NCBI GenBank assembly: GCA_050250875.1
Contig: JBFWNV010000001.1
Coordinates: 1,178,001 to 1,242,000 of the forward strand
Length of the DNA stretch: 64,000 nt
Source of the DNA: CAWAYR01 sp050250875
Lineage (GTDB): Bacteria > Acidobacteriota > Vicinamibacteria > Vicinamibacterales > UBA2999
Direction: 5' to 3'
Position 1 is the stretch's first letter. Every line of letters starts with the position of its first letter. The notes below the pieces were generated by a model. That model did not search any database, was not told where the DNA came from, and saw only the letters and a program-made list of their open reading frames with translations. A program made the position numbers and the translations under genes. This document shows positions 1 to 8,657 of this stretch, piece after piece.

Positions 1-345
1 TGTCCGATGGTTTGATGCGCACCTGAGAGGGCAGCCGGCGAGTCCGCAATAGCCACGAGTGTTCAAGGGAATCGCTCGGCCGCCCGCCCGGCTTGCGGTG
101 CCACCGTATCGCGGCGCCCTGCAATCGTGCCGATCCTGCGGCGTGTCGAGAAGCGCTCGGTCGAAGCGTTCTAGAGTGGAATCACCCTGTGCTGCAAGTT
201 GTTGCAAACACAGGCTGGGTGTCAGGGACGATTTCCGCAACTGGCTCGTTCATGAGGCATGAAGGTGCCGGTGGCCTCCGCATCCGTCGGCCCGGAAGTG
301 CCAGGCGCGAACGGCGCAGCTGCTGCCCGATTCCTGGTGGCCCAG
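1..345. other. non-coding / repeat-bearing left edge
   Basis: I recognise no gene here. Open frames exist on both strands, but their translations are low-complexity Arg/Ala/Pro-rich strings typical of GC-rich DNA. From 213 onward the sequence belongs to a 356-bp direct repeat whose other copy starts at 8658. In that copy the corresponding stretch is the sequence downstream of a pRiA4b ORF-3-like gene, so it is probably non-coding here too. Confidence 0.6.
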
Positions 346-568
346 CTACCTGCCGAACGCCTTCTTCCAGCGCTTCTTCGGGTCATCGAACCTCACGCCG
401 GCGGGATCGAATGCCTCCGGGTCGAACTGTCCTCCGGCCCAGCGGAGCGTCGACTCGTGCTCCTCGTGGCCGGGATCGGCGATGACCTGAAGAAACCTCG
501 GCGTAGCCGTGGACACCACCGCAATCCTCCGGAGGACACCGGCCTTCACTCGCAACACAGCGCGGGTA
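213..568. repeat. 356-bp direct repeat, copy 1
   Basis: Positions 213-568 match 8658-9012 with four substitutions and one inserted C (in the AAACCTCGG run near 494). The repeat holds the last ~74 codons of a pRiA4b ORF-3-like gene on the minus strand plus ~133 bp downstream of it. It begins exactly at the dispersed motif GGCTGGGTGTCAGGGACG. The copies lie 8.4 kb apart in the same orientation, so the segment between them could be duplicated or lost by homologous recombination. The near identity suggests a recent event. Confidence 0.9.
346..568 (-). pseudogene. truncated pRiA4b ORF-3-like gene (C-terminal fragment)
   Basis: The minus-strand frame ending at 346 encodes the same C-terminus as the intact gene at 8791-9438, finishing DPKKRWKKAFGR. 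Only about the last 74 codons are present. The N-terminal two thirds, including the start, are missing beyond 568. One extra base near 494 shifts the frame, so the conserved CPPEDCGG region lies in another frame. The fragment cannot make a functional protein. Its left border coincides with the 356-bp direct repeat, so it is best read as a by-product of that duplication. Confidence 0.85.
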
Positions 569-736
569 CTGGGTCGCCTCGGGGCGACTAGGCTCGCAGA
601 CGCGGCGTCCGCAGGCGAGCAGTCGCCAGGCACCAAGTCTGACTGCGGCCCGGCAAGGCCGATTGCGAGCGCGCCGCAAGATATCAGCGGCAAGAGGCGT
701 TCTTGCGTTTAGGGGAGATCCGCCCGCAAGAATCGG

Positions 737-772
737 TGGCTGGGTGTCAGGGACGGAATCCGCAACTGGCTG
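737..772. repeat. dispersed motif copy (GGCTGGGTGTCAGGGACG)
   Basis: The 18-mer GGCTGGGTGTCAGGGACG is followed by a CGCAACTGG box. Similar blocks occur at 213, 5563 (CGCTGGGTATCTGGGACG), 8658 and, partly, 10005. Upstream sequence including the TTCTTGCG/CGCAAGAA inverted repeat is shared with the copy at 8594-8657. The unit looks like a short, structured, non-autonomous repeat. Confidence 0.7.
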
Positions 773-847
773 AGCACGGCCGCATGACGTTTGTCGGGTC
801 GCAAGTTGATGCGCGTCGGCACTTTGTCGCCGGCAGTGGGCGCTACT

Positions 848-879
848 CTGTCCGAAATTTGTATACACGTTTCGGACAG
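848..879. promoter_or_regulatory. 32-bp operator-like palindrome
   Basis: This is an imperfect palindrome centred on GTATAC (861-866). The 13-bp flanks pair at 11 of 13 positions, and the outer arms CTGTCCGAAA and TTTCGGACAG are perfect. The central TATACA could serve as a -10 box, so the geometry fits a dimeric repressor site over a promoter. About 60 bp to the right is an ATG with a GGAGG ribosome site (938) that opens only a 28-codon frame. The regulated gene may therefore have been lost. Confidence 0.5.
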
Positions 880-937
880 GCGATGAGGACACGACGACCG
901 GACACGTCGTTCACTGCGACGCCGACCCGGAGGTGAC

Positions 938-1024
938 ATGCCCGAGGGCATCCCCGAGCATGACCTCGTCGCTGGCTTGCACACCAGCGCACCGACCAAA
1001 TTCATAAACGCATCATCTTCCTGA
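938..1024 (+). CDS. 28-codon orphan reading frame, possible gene stub
   Basis: ATG at 938 is preceded by GGAGG with 4-nt spacing and runs for 28 codons to TGA at 1022-1024, ending PTKFINASSS. The last 12 bases overlap the 3' end of the convergent cupin gene. The strong ribosome site and the operator-like palindrome 59 bp upstream suggest the beginning of a former gene whose remainder was replaced. I cannot identify the family. It may equally be chance. Confidence 0.25.
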   Translation: MPEGIPEHDLVAGLHTSAPTKFINASSS

Positions 1025-1738
1025 ACAGAGCCCCTTGGGCCGCCAGTGCGCGTGCGGCGCATCGGGTGAGCTGTCGATCGGCATCGAGACCGGCGCGCTG
1101 GTGCGGTGGAGGATCAGCACGACTGCTCGGCGTGTATCAGTGCCGAGCCCGCCGATTGCCATCGGCCAGCCTTCAGGCGCGAGCATGCTCTGTCCCGCCC
1201 GGGCGGTCATCACCCCATTTGGTGTTTCCAGACACTGGCCCCCCGCAATCAGGAACCACGCCTCTGGCCCCGCATGCCGGTGCCCGTTCCCCTTCCCATC
1301 CTGGAAGTCCGGCGGGATGACCGTCTCCATGTAGTGAGCGGTGTAGGGAACCTCGCGATCGACTGTCAGCGGCCCGACGATGGCGACCCGATCGCCTGCT
1401 CCGGGTCGCCATGACTGTTCGGCGATCGTGAACAGCCAATGTTTGCCGTGGCCGTCCACGACGGTGCCTCGAGGACCACGTTTCACCTCGGCCGCCGCAC
1501 GATCAGGAAACGTGTCGAGATGCCAATACAACGGCTCGGCCGGCAATATGCCAAGCGGTGTGATGGCCGTCGTGTAGCAGCCAGGCTCGGCTCTGCGCTC
1601 CGCCACCGGAGTTTCACACCACCCAGAAAGACCAGGATTGCGGGCGCGGCCGTCAGTTCCGCGATCCTGAGCGACGACCATCGCAACAAGTATGAGAACG
1701 AGGACACACGAGAGGCCGGTCGCTGAGATCGTTCGCAT
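1013..1738 (-). CDS. secreted cupin-domain protein
   Basis: The protein has 241 aa. I chose the ATG at 1738 because AAGGAG lies 8 nt upstream; an earlier in-frame start at 1789 has no such site. Residues ~1-25 form a signal peptide (hydrophobic LSCVLVLILVAMVVAQ). The C-terminal half carries a cupin-like beta-barrel segment with NGHRHAGPEAWFLI followed by PNGVMTARAGQSMLAPEG, the usual two-part cupin signature, with the two His likely metal ligands. A periplasmic small-molecule binding or oxidising role is possible but not specified by the sequence. The gene lies just downstream of the sigma factor on the same strand, so co-transcription is possible, though its own ribosome site is strong. Confidence 0.75.
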   Translation of the reverse strand: MRTISATGLSCVLVLILVAMVVAQDRGTDGRARNPGLSGWCETPVAERRAEPGCYTTAITPLGILPAEPLYWHLDTFPDRAAAEVKRGPRGTVVDGHGKHWLFTIAEQSWRPGAGDRVAIVGPLTVDREVPYTAHYMETVIPPDFQDGKGNGHRHAGPEAWFLIAGGQCLETPNGVMTARAGQSMLAPEGWPMAIGGLGTDTRRAVVLILHRTSAPVSMPIDSSPDAPHAHWRPKGLCSGR

Positions 1739-1804
1739 CGGAGACGCTCCTTGTCCCGTATAGCGGAAAAGGAACGCGACCGGTATCACGGACGGGACGC
1801 CCGA

Positions 1805-2392
1805 CTACTGCAGCCGCGCCGCCAGCCAAGCGCGAGCCGCTTTCCAGTCACGCTTCACGGTGATGACCGACACTCCGAGCGCTTCGGCGATTTCCTCTTC
1901 GAGCAGTCCGCCGAAGAATCGGAGTTCGACGACGCGCGCCGCCCGCGCATCCGCGGCCGCCAGCCCCGCGAGCTCGGTGTCGAGATCGATCAGCTGTTCG
2001 CACGATATCGCCCCGTCCCATTCGCCCGCGTCCGAGAGCGGCACGCGGCGGAGCCCTGCCCCTCGCTTCTCCGCGACCCGGGCGCGCGCATAATCGACGA
2101 GGATGCGCCGCATCGTCTGGGCCGCAACGGCGAAGAAATGTGCCCGATCGTTGTACGAGAAAGGCTGGCTGCCGGTAAGGCGCAGGTAAACCTCGTTGAT
2201 AATAGCGTTGGGCTCCAGTGTGTGATCCTGCCGTTCCCTCCGCAGCAGGCGCACCGCCAGCTGGCGCAGCTCAGGATGAACGACGGCGAACAGCTGGTCG
2301 CGCGCCGCGAGATTACCGTCTCGCCATGCCGCAAGCCACTGAGTAATCGTCGCCGTATCAGGAATCGTCCCCATCTCCGAGTCTCGACGCAT
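1805..2392 (-). CDS. ECF-type RNA polymerase sigma factor
   Basis: The protein has 195 aa and belongs to the ECF sigma subgroup common in Acidobacteria and Planctomycetes (TIGR02999 type). Region 2 spans roughly residues 20-95 (HPELRQLAVRLL, then ALTQ-like HFFAVAAQTMRRILVDYAR). Region 4 spans ~135-190 (ELRFFGGLLEEEIAEALGVSVITVKRDW, the helix-turn-helix). No anti-sigma gene follows. Instead a Ser/Thr kinase starts divergently only 43 bp away, a pairing often seen for this sigma type and consistent with phosphorylation control (inference). ATG at 2392 is used; an in-frame ATG at 2374 is also possible, and neither has a clear ribosome site. Confidence 0.92.
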   Translation of the reverse strand: MRRDSEMGTIPDTATITQWLAAWRDGNLAARDQLFAVVHPELRQLAVRLLRRERQDHTLEPNAIINEVYLRLTGSQPFSYNDRAHFFAVAAQTMRRILVDYARARVAEKRGAGLRRVPLSDAGEWDGAISCEQLIDLDTELAGLAAADARAARVVELRFFGGLLEEEIAEALGVSVITVKRDWKAARAWLAARLQ

Positions 2393-2435
2393 GATACTGA
2401 GGCGACCGATCGTGCGCTATGCCTTGTGAGCCCCG

Positions 2436-5393
2436 ATGACTCAGCCTGTGTCGATCGACGACATCGATCCATCAGCTTTTCTGCGCGCCCGCGCCATTTT
2501 CGAGTCAGCGCTGGATTCGCCTGCGGCCGACCGCGGGCGACTCATCGAAGAGGCGTGTAGCGGCGATACCCACCTGCAGGCCGCCGTGCAGGCCATGCTC
2601 CGCGCGGACGCCGGGCCACACGCCGTCCTCGACGGCACGCCGATGTCACCGCCCAACCGGTGGCCGCCGGGCACTCACGTCGGCGGACACTTCCGCATCG
2701 TCTCGCCGCTGGGACGCGGCGGGATGGGCGAAGTGTATAGGGCACACGACGAGGCGCTCGGCCGCGACATTGCGCTGAAGGTGCTGGCGTCCTCGGCGCT
2801 ACAGGGCGAAGGGCTGGACGAGCGGTTGGCGCGGTTCGAACGCGAAGCGCAGATCCTGGCGGCGCTCAATCACGTGAACATCGCCGCGATCTACGGCGTC
2901 GCGGACGTCGAGGGTACGCGAGCGCTCGTGCTGGAACTGGTCGAAGGGCCGACATTGGCCGAGCGGCTGGCCACTGGCCCAATCCTGTTGGACGAAGTCG
3001 TGACCGTCGCTCGGCAGATCGCCGTCGGCCTCGAAGCCGCGCACGAACAGGGCATTGTTCATCGCGATCTGAAGCCGTCCAATATCAAGCTGCGGCCGGA
3101 TGGCACGGTGAAACTGCTCGATTTCGGGCTCGCGAAAATCGTGCAGCCCGAAAGCGCTGCAGAGAGCGTCGCAACAAGCCCTGCGATCACGAGCCCGTCG
3201 ATGGTTCAGCGCGGCGCGCTCTTCGGGACGGCGGCCTATATGAGCCCTGAGCAGGCCAAAGGCCGCGATGCCGATCGGCGCAGTGACGTGTGGGCGTTCG
3301 GCGCCATCCTCCACGAGATGCTGTCGCGCGAACGTGCATTCAAAGGGGACGATGTCGCGGAGACGCTTGCAGCCGTGCTCCGTGCCGACGTCGACCTATC
3401 CCGCTTGCCGGTATCGACGCCCGTTGCGTTGCGCCAGCTCGTGACTCGCTGCTTGGAGCGAAACATCACCCGCCGCCTCCGCGATATCGGTGAGGCGCGA
3501 ATCGCCCTCGAAGATCTGGATCCGTCGCGGGGAGCGGCAGTCCGGTCCTCGGCTCATGCTGGAGCGGACCAACGTCGCCGCTGGTGGCTCCCGACGACCG
3601 CGGCGGTCGCGGCGGTGGTGGGTGCCGCAGCGGCAACGATCACGTTATGGCCGACCACGCCGGCGAACGATCGTCCGGTCACCCGCTTCGTGCTCTCCAC
3701 GCGTGCGGACCAGACCCTGCTCGTGGATCCACAATCTCGCGATCTCGCGATCTCGCCCGACGGCACTCGTGTCGTGTACAAGGGCGGAGCGCGCGTTGAT
3801 CGCACGCAACTCTTCGCGTACGCCCTCGATCAGTTGACGCCACAATCACTCACCGAATCCGGCCTGCCCAAAGGGCCATTCATCTCGCCGGACGGGCAGT
3901 GGGTCGGTTTCTTCGAGCCGGGGCCGACTGGTGTCATCCTCAAGAAAGTCGCGATGACGGGCGGGCCACCCGTCACCGTGGCGCAGCTCGATGGGCCGAG
4001 TCGTGGCGCCACGTGGGGCGCCAACGGCATCATTCTCGCCGCATCGGCGGCATCCTCCACCGGGCTGCTGCAAATCCCGGCAAGCGGCGGAGACGTGACG
4101 GTCGTGACCAGGCCGGCCCGCGAGCGAGGCGAAGGTGATCATCTCTGGCCTGAGTTACTCCCCAATAGCAACGCGGTGCTGTACACGATCACGCCATTGA
4201 ACGGCGACGTCAGTGAGGCGCAAGTCGCCGTGCTCGATCTCGCAACTGGCGCGTCGAAGACGTTGATTCGCAATGCCAGCCAGGCCCGCTACGTGTCGGG
4301 CGGCCACCTGGTATATCTCGCGTCTGGTGCGCTGTGGGCCGTTGCCTTCGATCTGGATCGCCGCGAAACGACGGGCACGGCCAAGGTCGTCGTGCCGCAG
4401 ATTGTGACGCTGCCCACCGGCGTGGCCGAGTTCGACGTCGCGCAAGATGGAACGTTGGTGTACGTGGCGCATGGCGGTAGTAGCGAGGCGTCGCGAACGC
4501 TCGTGTGGGTCGACCGGCAGGGGCGGGAAATCGAAGTGCCCGCACCACCGCGACCCTATTCCACCCTGCGGCTCTCGCCGGATGGACGGCGAGTCGCCGT
4601 CGAGATTCAAGATGACGACAACGACATCTGGGTGTGGGACTTCGCGCGCGAAACACTGACGCGCGTCACGGACAATCCTCGGCTGGACCAGTCTCCGGTC
4701 TGGATGCCAGACGGCCGTCGAGTGGTATTCAGCTCTCAAGCGGCAGGCGCGTTGGGCTCGCTCTTCTGGCAGGCCGCCGATGGGAGCGGTTCCGCCGAGC
4801 GGCTGACACAGAGTCGAGCGATTCAGCGCGCATCAGCGGTGTTGCCCGACGGCTCTGGGATCCTGTTCTCCGATCGCGACGGCATCCAGTTGCTCTTACT
4901 CAATGCTGAGCGCAGACCGCGGGCCGTGATCCGCTCGCCACAAGCCCTCGCCAACGGTGCTGTCTCGCCCAATGGTCAATGGCTCGCGTACGTGGTCCGA
5001 GACACTGATTCAGCTCCGCATGTGTTCGTCAGTCCATTCTCGACTCCGGAACGAGAGCGGACGGTCGTCTCGAAAGACGGCGGGACGCAACCGCGATGGT
5101 CTCCCGACGGCCGAGAGATCTTCTTCGTCGGACTGGATGGGATTCTGATGAGCGCGCCTGTTCGCGCCAATGCGCGCATGAGCGCCGGCGTTCCCTCTCG
5201 CGTACTACAGCGGCCGTACTACAACGGACTTGGTTTGGTCGAGCGACCCGACACGTATGACGTGGCGCGCGACGGGCAGCGCTTCTTGATGCTCAAGCAG
5301 TTTACGAATGCGAATCAACCGCCCGAACCCGCTACGGTCGTCGTCGTAAAGAACTGGACGGAGCAAGTGCGGCGACTGCTGTCGCCACGTTAG
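2436..5393 (+). CDS. Ser/Thr protein kinase with C-terminal beta-propeller
   Basis: The protein has 985 aa. After ~85 N-terminal residues comes a Hanks-type kinase domain (~88-360): glycine loop GRGGMGEVY (93-101), Lys115, catalytic HRDLKPSN (209-216) and DFG (229-231). One transmembrane helix follows at ~383-405. The outer ~580 residues are repeats with motifs such as SPDGTRVVYKG, SPDGQWVGFF and SPDGRRVAVE, typical of TolB/WD40-like PD40 blades. The kinase is thus cytoplasmic and the propeller sensor-like domain is outside the membrane. It diverges from the ECF sigma gene (starts 43 bp apart), so the two probably share a regulatory region and act in one signalling unit. The trigger is unknown. 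Confidence 0.93.
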   Translation: MTQPVSIDDIDPSAFLRARAIFESALDSPAADRGRLIEEACSGDTHLQAAVQAMLRADAGPHAVLDGTPMSPPNRWPPGTHVGGHFRIVSPLGRGGMGEVYRAHDEALGRDIALKVLASSALQGEGLDERLARFEREAQILAALNHVNIAAIYGVADVEGTRALVLELVEGPTLAERLATGPILLDEVVTVARQIAVGLEAAHEQGIVHRDLKPSNIKLRPDGTVKLLDFGLAKIVQPESAAESVATSPAITSPSMVQRGALFGTAAYMSPEQAKGRDADRRSDVWAFGAILHEMLSRERAFKGDDVAETLAAVLRADVDLSRLPVSTPVALRQLVTRCLERNITRRLRDIGEARIALEDLDPSRGAAVRSSAHAGADQRRRWWLPTTAAVAAVVGAAAATITLWPTTPANDRPVTRFVLSTRADQTLLVDPQSRDLAISPDGTRVVYKGGARVDRTQLFAYALDQLTPQSLTESGLPKGPFISPDGQWVGFFEPGPTGVILKKVAMTGGPPVTVAQLDGPSRGATWGANGIILAASAASSTGLLQIPASGGDVTVVTRPARERGEGDHLWPELLPNSNAVLYTITPLNGDVSEAQVAVLDLATGASKTLIRNASQARYVSGGHLVYLASGALWAVAFDLDRRETTGTAKVVVPQIVTLPTGVAEFDVAQDGTLVYVAHGGSSEASRTLVWVDRQGREIEVPAPPRPYSTLRLSPDGRRVAVEIQDDDNDIWVWDFARETLTRVTDNPRLDQSPVWMPDGRRVVFSSQAAGALGSLFWQAADGSGSAERLTQSRAIQRASAVLPDGSGILFSDRDGIQLLLLNAERRPRAVIRSPQALANGAVSPNGQWLAYVVRDTDSAPHVFVSPFSTPERERTVVSKDGGTQPRWSPDGREIFFVGLDGILMSAPVRANARMSAGVPSRVLQRPYYNGLGLVERPDTYDVARDGQRFLMLKQFTNANQPPEPATVVVVKNWTEQVRRLLSPR

Positions 5394-5451
5394 CTGGGAG
5401 AGCGCCACCAGCAGCTGCCTCGGCACAGCCCAACCGAAGGAGAGTAAGTCA

Positions 5452-5502
5452 ATGCGGTCGCCGGCCCCCGGCACACACTCTTTGGGATTCGAACTGAGAT
5501 GA
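5452..5502 (+). pseudogene. 16-codon gene stub with strong ribosome site
   Basis: AAGGAGAG lies 8-9 nt before ATG 5452, a near-ideal ribosome site, yet the frame stops after 16 codons (MRSPAPGTHSLGFELR). The stop falls within sequence resembling the tRNA-like and repeat material also seen near 10000. It may be the 5' end of a gene truncated by insertion or deletion, or a chance match. Confidence 0.2.
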
Positions 5503-5562
5503 ATCGCGCTAACCGATTGAGACCAACGAGATTAGCGTGTACGAGGAGACTCGAAAAGTTGT

Positions 5563-5595
5563 CGCTGGGTATCTGGGACGAACTTCGCAACTGGA
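5563..5595. repeat. diverged copy of dispersed motif
   Basis: CGCTGGGTATCTGGGACG, then TTCGCAACTGG, aligns with the motif at 213, 737 and 8658. It also shares the 15-mer GCTGGGTATCTGGGA exactly with 10006-10020, linking this site with the remnant right of the antitoxin gene. Confidence 0.6.
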
Positions 5596-5841
5596 TCGTG
5601 ACCGCCGCTTGAGGTCCCCAGAGTTCACCCTGACCGTCGGCTGATTGAGAACGTAAGCTTCCCGTCAAGCGGACAGTTCCCACGGAGACTGACCGGCACC
5701 TGTGTGCCCCTGGGAACCTGCGGCTGCAGTGGGCTCGCCTCGGACGAGCGCCTTCCTCCCGGCATTCGTCCCGTGGAAATCGCCGCTGGCCCGCGCCGGC
5801 GCGCAGACTCGCCGCTAGACTCGCCGCCAGGAGCGTCTGAA

Positions 5842-8325
5842 ATGAGCCTCACGCCCGCGGCCATCCTGGGCGACCTGCGCGGCGGCCTGCGCAGCCTGAC
5901 CGCGTCGCCCGTGCACAGCGCTATCGCCGTGCTCACCATCGCGCTCGGCATCGGCCTCACCACCACGATGTTCGCCGTGGTGCAGGCCGTACTGCTGCGG
6001 CCCCTGCCCTACGCCCAGCCCGACGCCCTCGTGGTCATCAACGGCGATTTGCCAGGACTGGGTCTGACGGCGGTGGGATTGTCCGTACCCGAGATGGACG
6101 ATCTGGCGGCGCGCGGCGATCTCTTCACCGCGGTCACGCCGGTGTGGGTGTTCGACGCCAACCTCACCGGCGGCGAGCGGCCCGAGCGCGTGGTGATGGT
6201 GGCGAGCGGGCCCGAGTACTTCACGCTGCTCGGCGCCACACCGCAGATCGGCCGCGTCTTCGGACCCGAGGACACGGCCGAGGGCTTTGCCCCCAGCGTC
6301 GTGCTGAGCGACGGCGCGTGGCGGCGGCTCTTCGGCGGAGATCGCGGCGTGCTCGGCCGCCAGGTGCGCATCGACAGCGACCTCTACAGCGTGGTCGGCG
6401 TGATGCCGCCCGGCTTCCACCATCCCACCGCGCCGCCGGCTCCGAACATCGACGCCTGGGCCACCGCCGGTTTTCGCGCCGACCCCTTCCAGTCGCCGCC
6501 GTCGCGCCGCAGCCGGTTCCTGCCCTCGGGGCTCGCGCGGCTGCGCCCGGGCGTGACGGTGGAGGCGGCGCGTGCGGCCATGGGTGGGTTCGTCACGACC
6601 ACGCTGGCCGACCACGCGGTCGACTATCCTCCCGACGGCCGCTGGACCATCCGCCTCGATCGCCTCGACGAGGTGGTCCTCGGCAACGTGCGTCCGCTGC
6701 TGTCGGCGTTCTCGGCGGCGGGGGCGCTGATCCTGTTGATCGGCTGCGCCAACGTCGCCAACCTGCTCCTGGCGCGCGCCTCGACCCGCGAGCGCGAAGT
6801 GGCCATCCGCCTGGCGCTAGGCGCCGGCCGTAGGCGGCTGCTGCAGCAACTGCTCACTGAGCACCTCGTGCTCGCAGCTGTCGGCGGACTGGCGGGCGTG
6901 CTCGTGGTGTGGTGGAGCGAGCCGCTGCTGCTCGCCGCGGTCCCTGCAGACCTGCCGCGCCTGCACGAGATCCACGTCGATGGGCGGGGCGTGGCGTTCG
7001 CCCTGGCGCTCACCGTGGTCACCAGCCTGGCGTGCGGCATCGCGCCGGCGCTGCAGGCCAGCCATACACGGCCTGCAGCGGCGATCGCCGACGTGGGACG
7101 CGCGCACACGGGCGGCCGGCGGCAGCGCCGCTTCCGCACGGCCCTGGTCGTGGCCGAGATCGCGCTGGCCATCGTCCTCGTGGCCGGCGCCGGCCTGCTC
7201 GTCACGACCGTGTCGCGCCTGCTGGCCGTGGATGCCGGCTTCGATCCGTCCCGGGTGACGGTGGCGCGGATGTGGATCGCCGTGCCCAACAACCCGGCGC
7301 TCGACACCTACCGTACCGCGGGTGCGCGCGCGAACCTGGTGCGGCTGCTGCTGGAGCGGCTGCGCGGCATCCCCGACGTGGACGCCGCGGCCATCGCCTC
7401 GGTGGTGCCGCTGACGCAAGCTCCGGCGCTGGCGCCGCTCACCATCGACGGACGCGTGGCCGATGCCGAGGCCGCCACGGCGGAACTCGTGGCCGTGAGC
7501 CCCGACTACTTCTCGCTGCTCGACGTGCCCGTGCGGCGCGGCCGCGTGTTCCGCGACTCGGACGGGCCTGGGGCGGCGCCGGTCGTGATGATCGACGAGG
7601 AAGCAGAACGCCGCTTCTTCCCCGGCCTGGACGCCGTGGGACGCGAGCTGCGCCTCGGCCGCCCCGGACCGAACGGAACTCCACCCGCCATGACCATCAT
7701 CGGCGTGGTGAAGACGGTGCGCCAAACGCGGCTGGACGAGGCGCCGGTGCCGCACGTCTACGCCTCGGTCCTGCAGCGGCCGGGACGCGGTCTCGGCGTG
7801 CTGGTGAAGACCCGCACCCCTGGCGCACACGTCGCCGACGCGCTGCGCGCGGCCGTGCGGTCGGCCGATACGGAACTGCCCGTGTTCGGGCTCGAGACCC
7901 TCGACGACACCGTGGGCCGCTCGATTTCCCGCCAGCGGTTCTCGGCGCGGGCCGTCGCCGCGTTCGCCCTGGCCGCGCTGCTGCTCGTGGCCGGCGGCGT
8001 CTACGGGGTCATGGCCTACGCCGTGGCCACCCGCACCCAGGAGATCGGCGTGCGGCTGGCCATGGGCGCGACACCGGCCGTGGTGCTGCGCGGCGTGCTG
8101 CGCGATGCCTTGCAGGTCTCGACCACCGGGGTCGTGTGCGGACTGGCGCTCGCAGCCGTGCTCACGCGCTTCATGACCGCGATGCTGTTCGGCGTGAGTG
8201 CCGCGGATCCGCGGGTGTTCGCCGTCGCCGCCGCGGTGCTGACCGCCACCGCCATCGCCGCCTCCTACCTGCCGGCCCGCCGGGCCGCGCGCGTCGACCC
8301 GATGGTGTCCCTGCGCACGAACTGA
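5842..8325 (+). CDS. large MacB/FtsX-type ABC permease (ADOP family)
   Basis: The protein has 827 aa. ATG 5842 is chosen for AGGAG 8 nt upstream and because the first transmembrane helix (VLTIALGIGLTTTMFAVVQAVL, in two halves) then begins about 25 residues in. The order is: helix 1, periplasmic MacB core, three-helix FtsX block (LILLIGCANVANLLLAR, then helices near residues 350-420), a second helix/MacB core, and a second FtsX block (AYAVATRTQEIGVRLAMGA) ending in LPARRAARVDPMVSLR. This duplicated two-FtsX layout is characteristic of acidobacterial orphan permeases. There is no ATPase or PadR gene beside it, and it lacks the N-terminal prefix domain of the relative at 46177. Substrate unknown; export or lipoprotein handling is possible. 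Confidence 0.92.
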   Translation: MSLTPAAILGDLRGGLRSLTASPVHSAIAVLTIALGIGLTTTMFAVVQAVLLRPLPYAQPDALVVINGDLPGLGLTAVGLSVPEMDDLAARGDLFTAVTPVWVFDANLTGGERPERVVMVASGPEYFTLLGATPQIGRVFGPEDTAEGFAPSVVLSDGAWRRLFGGDRGVLGRQVRIDSDLYSVVGVMPPGFHHPTAPPAPNIDAWATAGFRADPFQSPPSRRSRFLPSGLARLRPGVTVEAARAAMGGFVTTTLADHAVDYPPDGRWTIRLDRLDEVVLGNVRPLLSAFSAAGALILLIGCANVANLLLARASTREREVAIRLALGAGRRRLLQQLLTEHLVLAAVGGLAGVLVVWWSEPLLLAAVPADLPRLHEIHVDGRGVAFALALTVVTSLACGIAPALQASHTRPAAAIADVGRAHTGGRRQRRFRTALVVAEIALAIVLVAGAGLLVTTVSRLLAVDAGFDPSRVTVARMWIAVPNNPALDTYRTAGARANLVRLLLERLRGIPDVDAAAIASVVPLTQAPALAPLTIDGRVADAEAATAELVAVSPDYFSLLDVPVRRGRVFRDSDGPGAAPVVMIDEEAERRFFPGLDAVGRELRLGRPGPNGTPPAMTIIGVVKTVRQTRLDEAPVPHVYASVLQRPGRGLGVLVKTRTPGAHVADALRAAVRSADTELPVFGLETLDDTVGRSISRQRFSARAVAAFALAALLLVAGGVYGVMAYAVATRTQEIGVRLAMGATPAVVLRGVLRDALQVSTTGVVCGLALAAVLTRFMTAMLFGVSAADPRVFAVAAAVLTATAIAASYLPARRAARVDPMVSLRTN

Positions 8326-8657
8326 GGTCTCGCCCCCGGCGCCGCCGCGTTCGTCCCTGGTGATGAACGCGGCCTAGCCGTGACGTTGCCCCCGGCGCGG
8401 CACTCGTCGCGCTACGACCGGCATCGGCTCTACGACGGGAGCTGGAAGGAGCCGTCGGAGGCCAGGCCGTGGCGAAACGGCGTGTCGGCTGATGGACATC
8501 CCGAAACCACCGCGGGGCTACTAGGCGAAGGTCGCCGCCGGCGGCAAGCTGCCGAAGCGGCCGCCGCTGCCGAAGTAGGGCGGCGGTCACCGGCGCAAGA
8601 ATCGAGGCTGCCGAGGCGTTCTTGCGTTCAGGAGAGGTCTGCGCGCAAAAAGTCAGT
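8326..8657. other. intergenic stretch leading into repeat copy 2
   Basis: I see no gene between the permease stop and the 3' end of the pRiA4b-like gene. The stretch contains an inverted repeat CGCAAGAA (8594-8601) / TTCTTGCG (8619-8626) directly in front of repeat copy 2. The same elements, in the same order relative to the dispersed motif, occur at 700-754. Confidence 0.55.

Larger units (their letters stand above)
569..937. other. gene-poor stretch with repeat unit and operator-like palindrome
   Basis: No convincing gene. The stretch contains an inverted repeat (TTCTTGCG at 700-707 against CGCAAGAA at 725-732), a second copy of the dispersed motif (737-754) and a long palindrome at 848-879. 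Positions about 692-770 resemble 8608-8690 in front of repeat copy 2, which suggests a mosaic of the same mobile or repeat material. Confidence 0.6.
5394..5841. other. 448-bp intergenic region with repeat remnants
   Basis: No full gene. It holds a 16-codon stub with a good ribosome site (5452-5502), a string resembling a tRNA T-loop complement (GGATTCGAACTG near 5485), a short inverted repeat CGCTAA/TTAGCG around 5506-5539, and a diverged copy of the dispersed motif at 5563. This looks like a small pile-up of decayed mobile or repeat DNA between the kinase and the permease. Confidence 0.55.

Noticed and set aside
5500..5545. Integron attC site
   Set aside because: An inverted repeat CGCTAA/TTAGCG and nearby accessory genes suggested one, but the core sites do not match RYYYAAC/GTTRRRY and there is no integrase.
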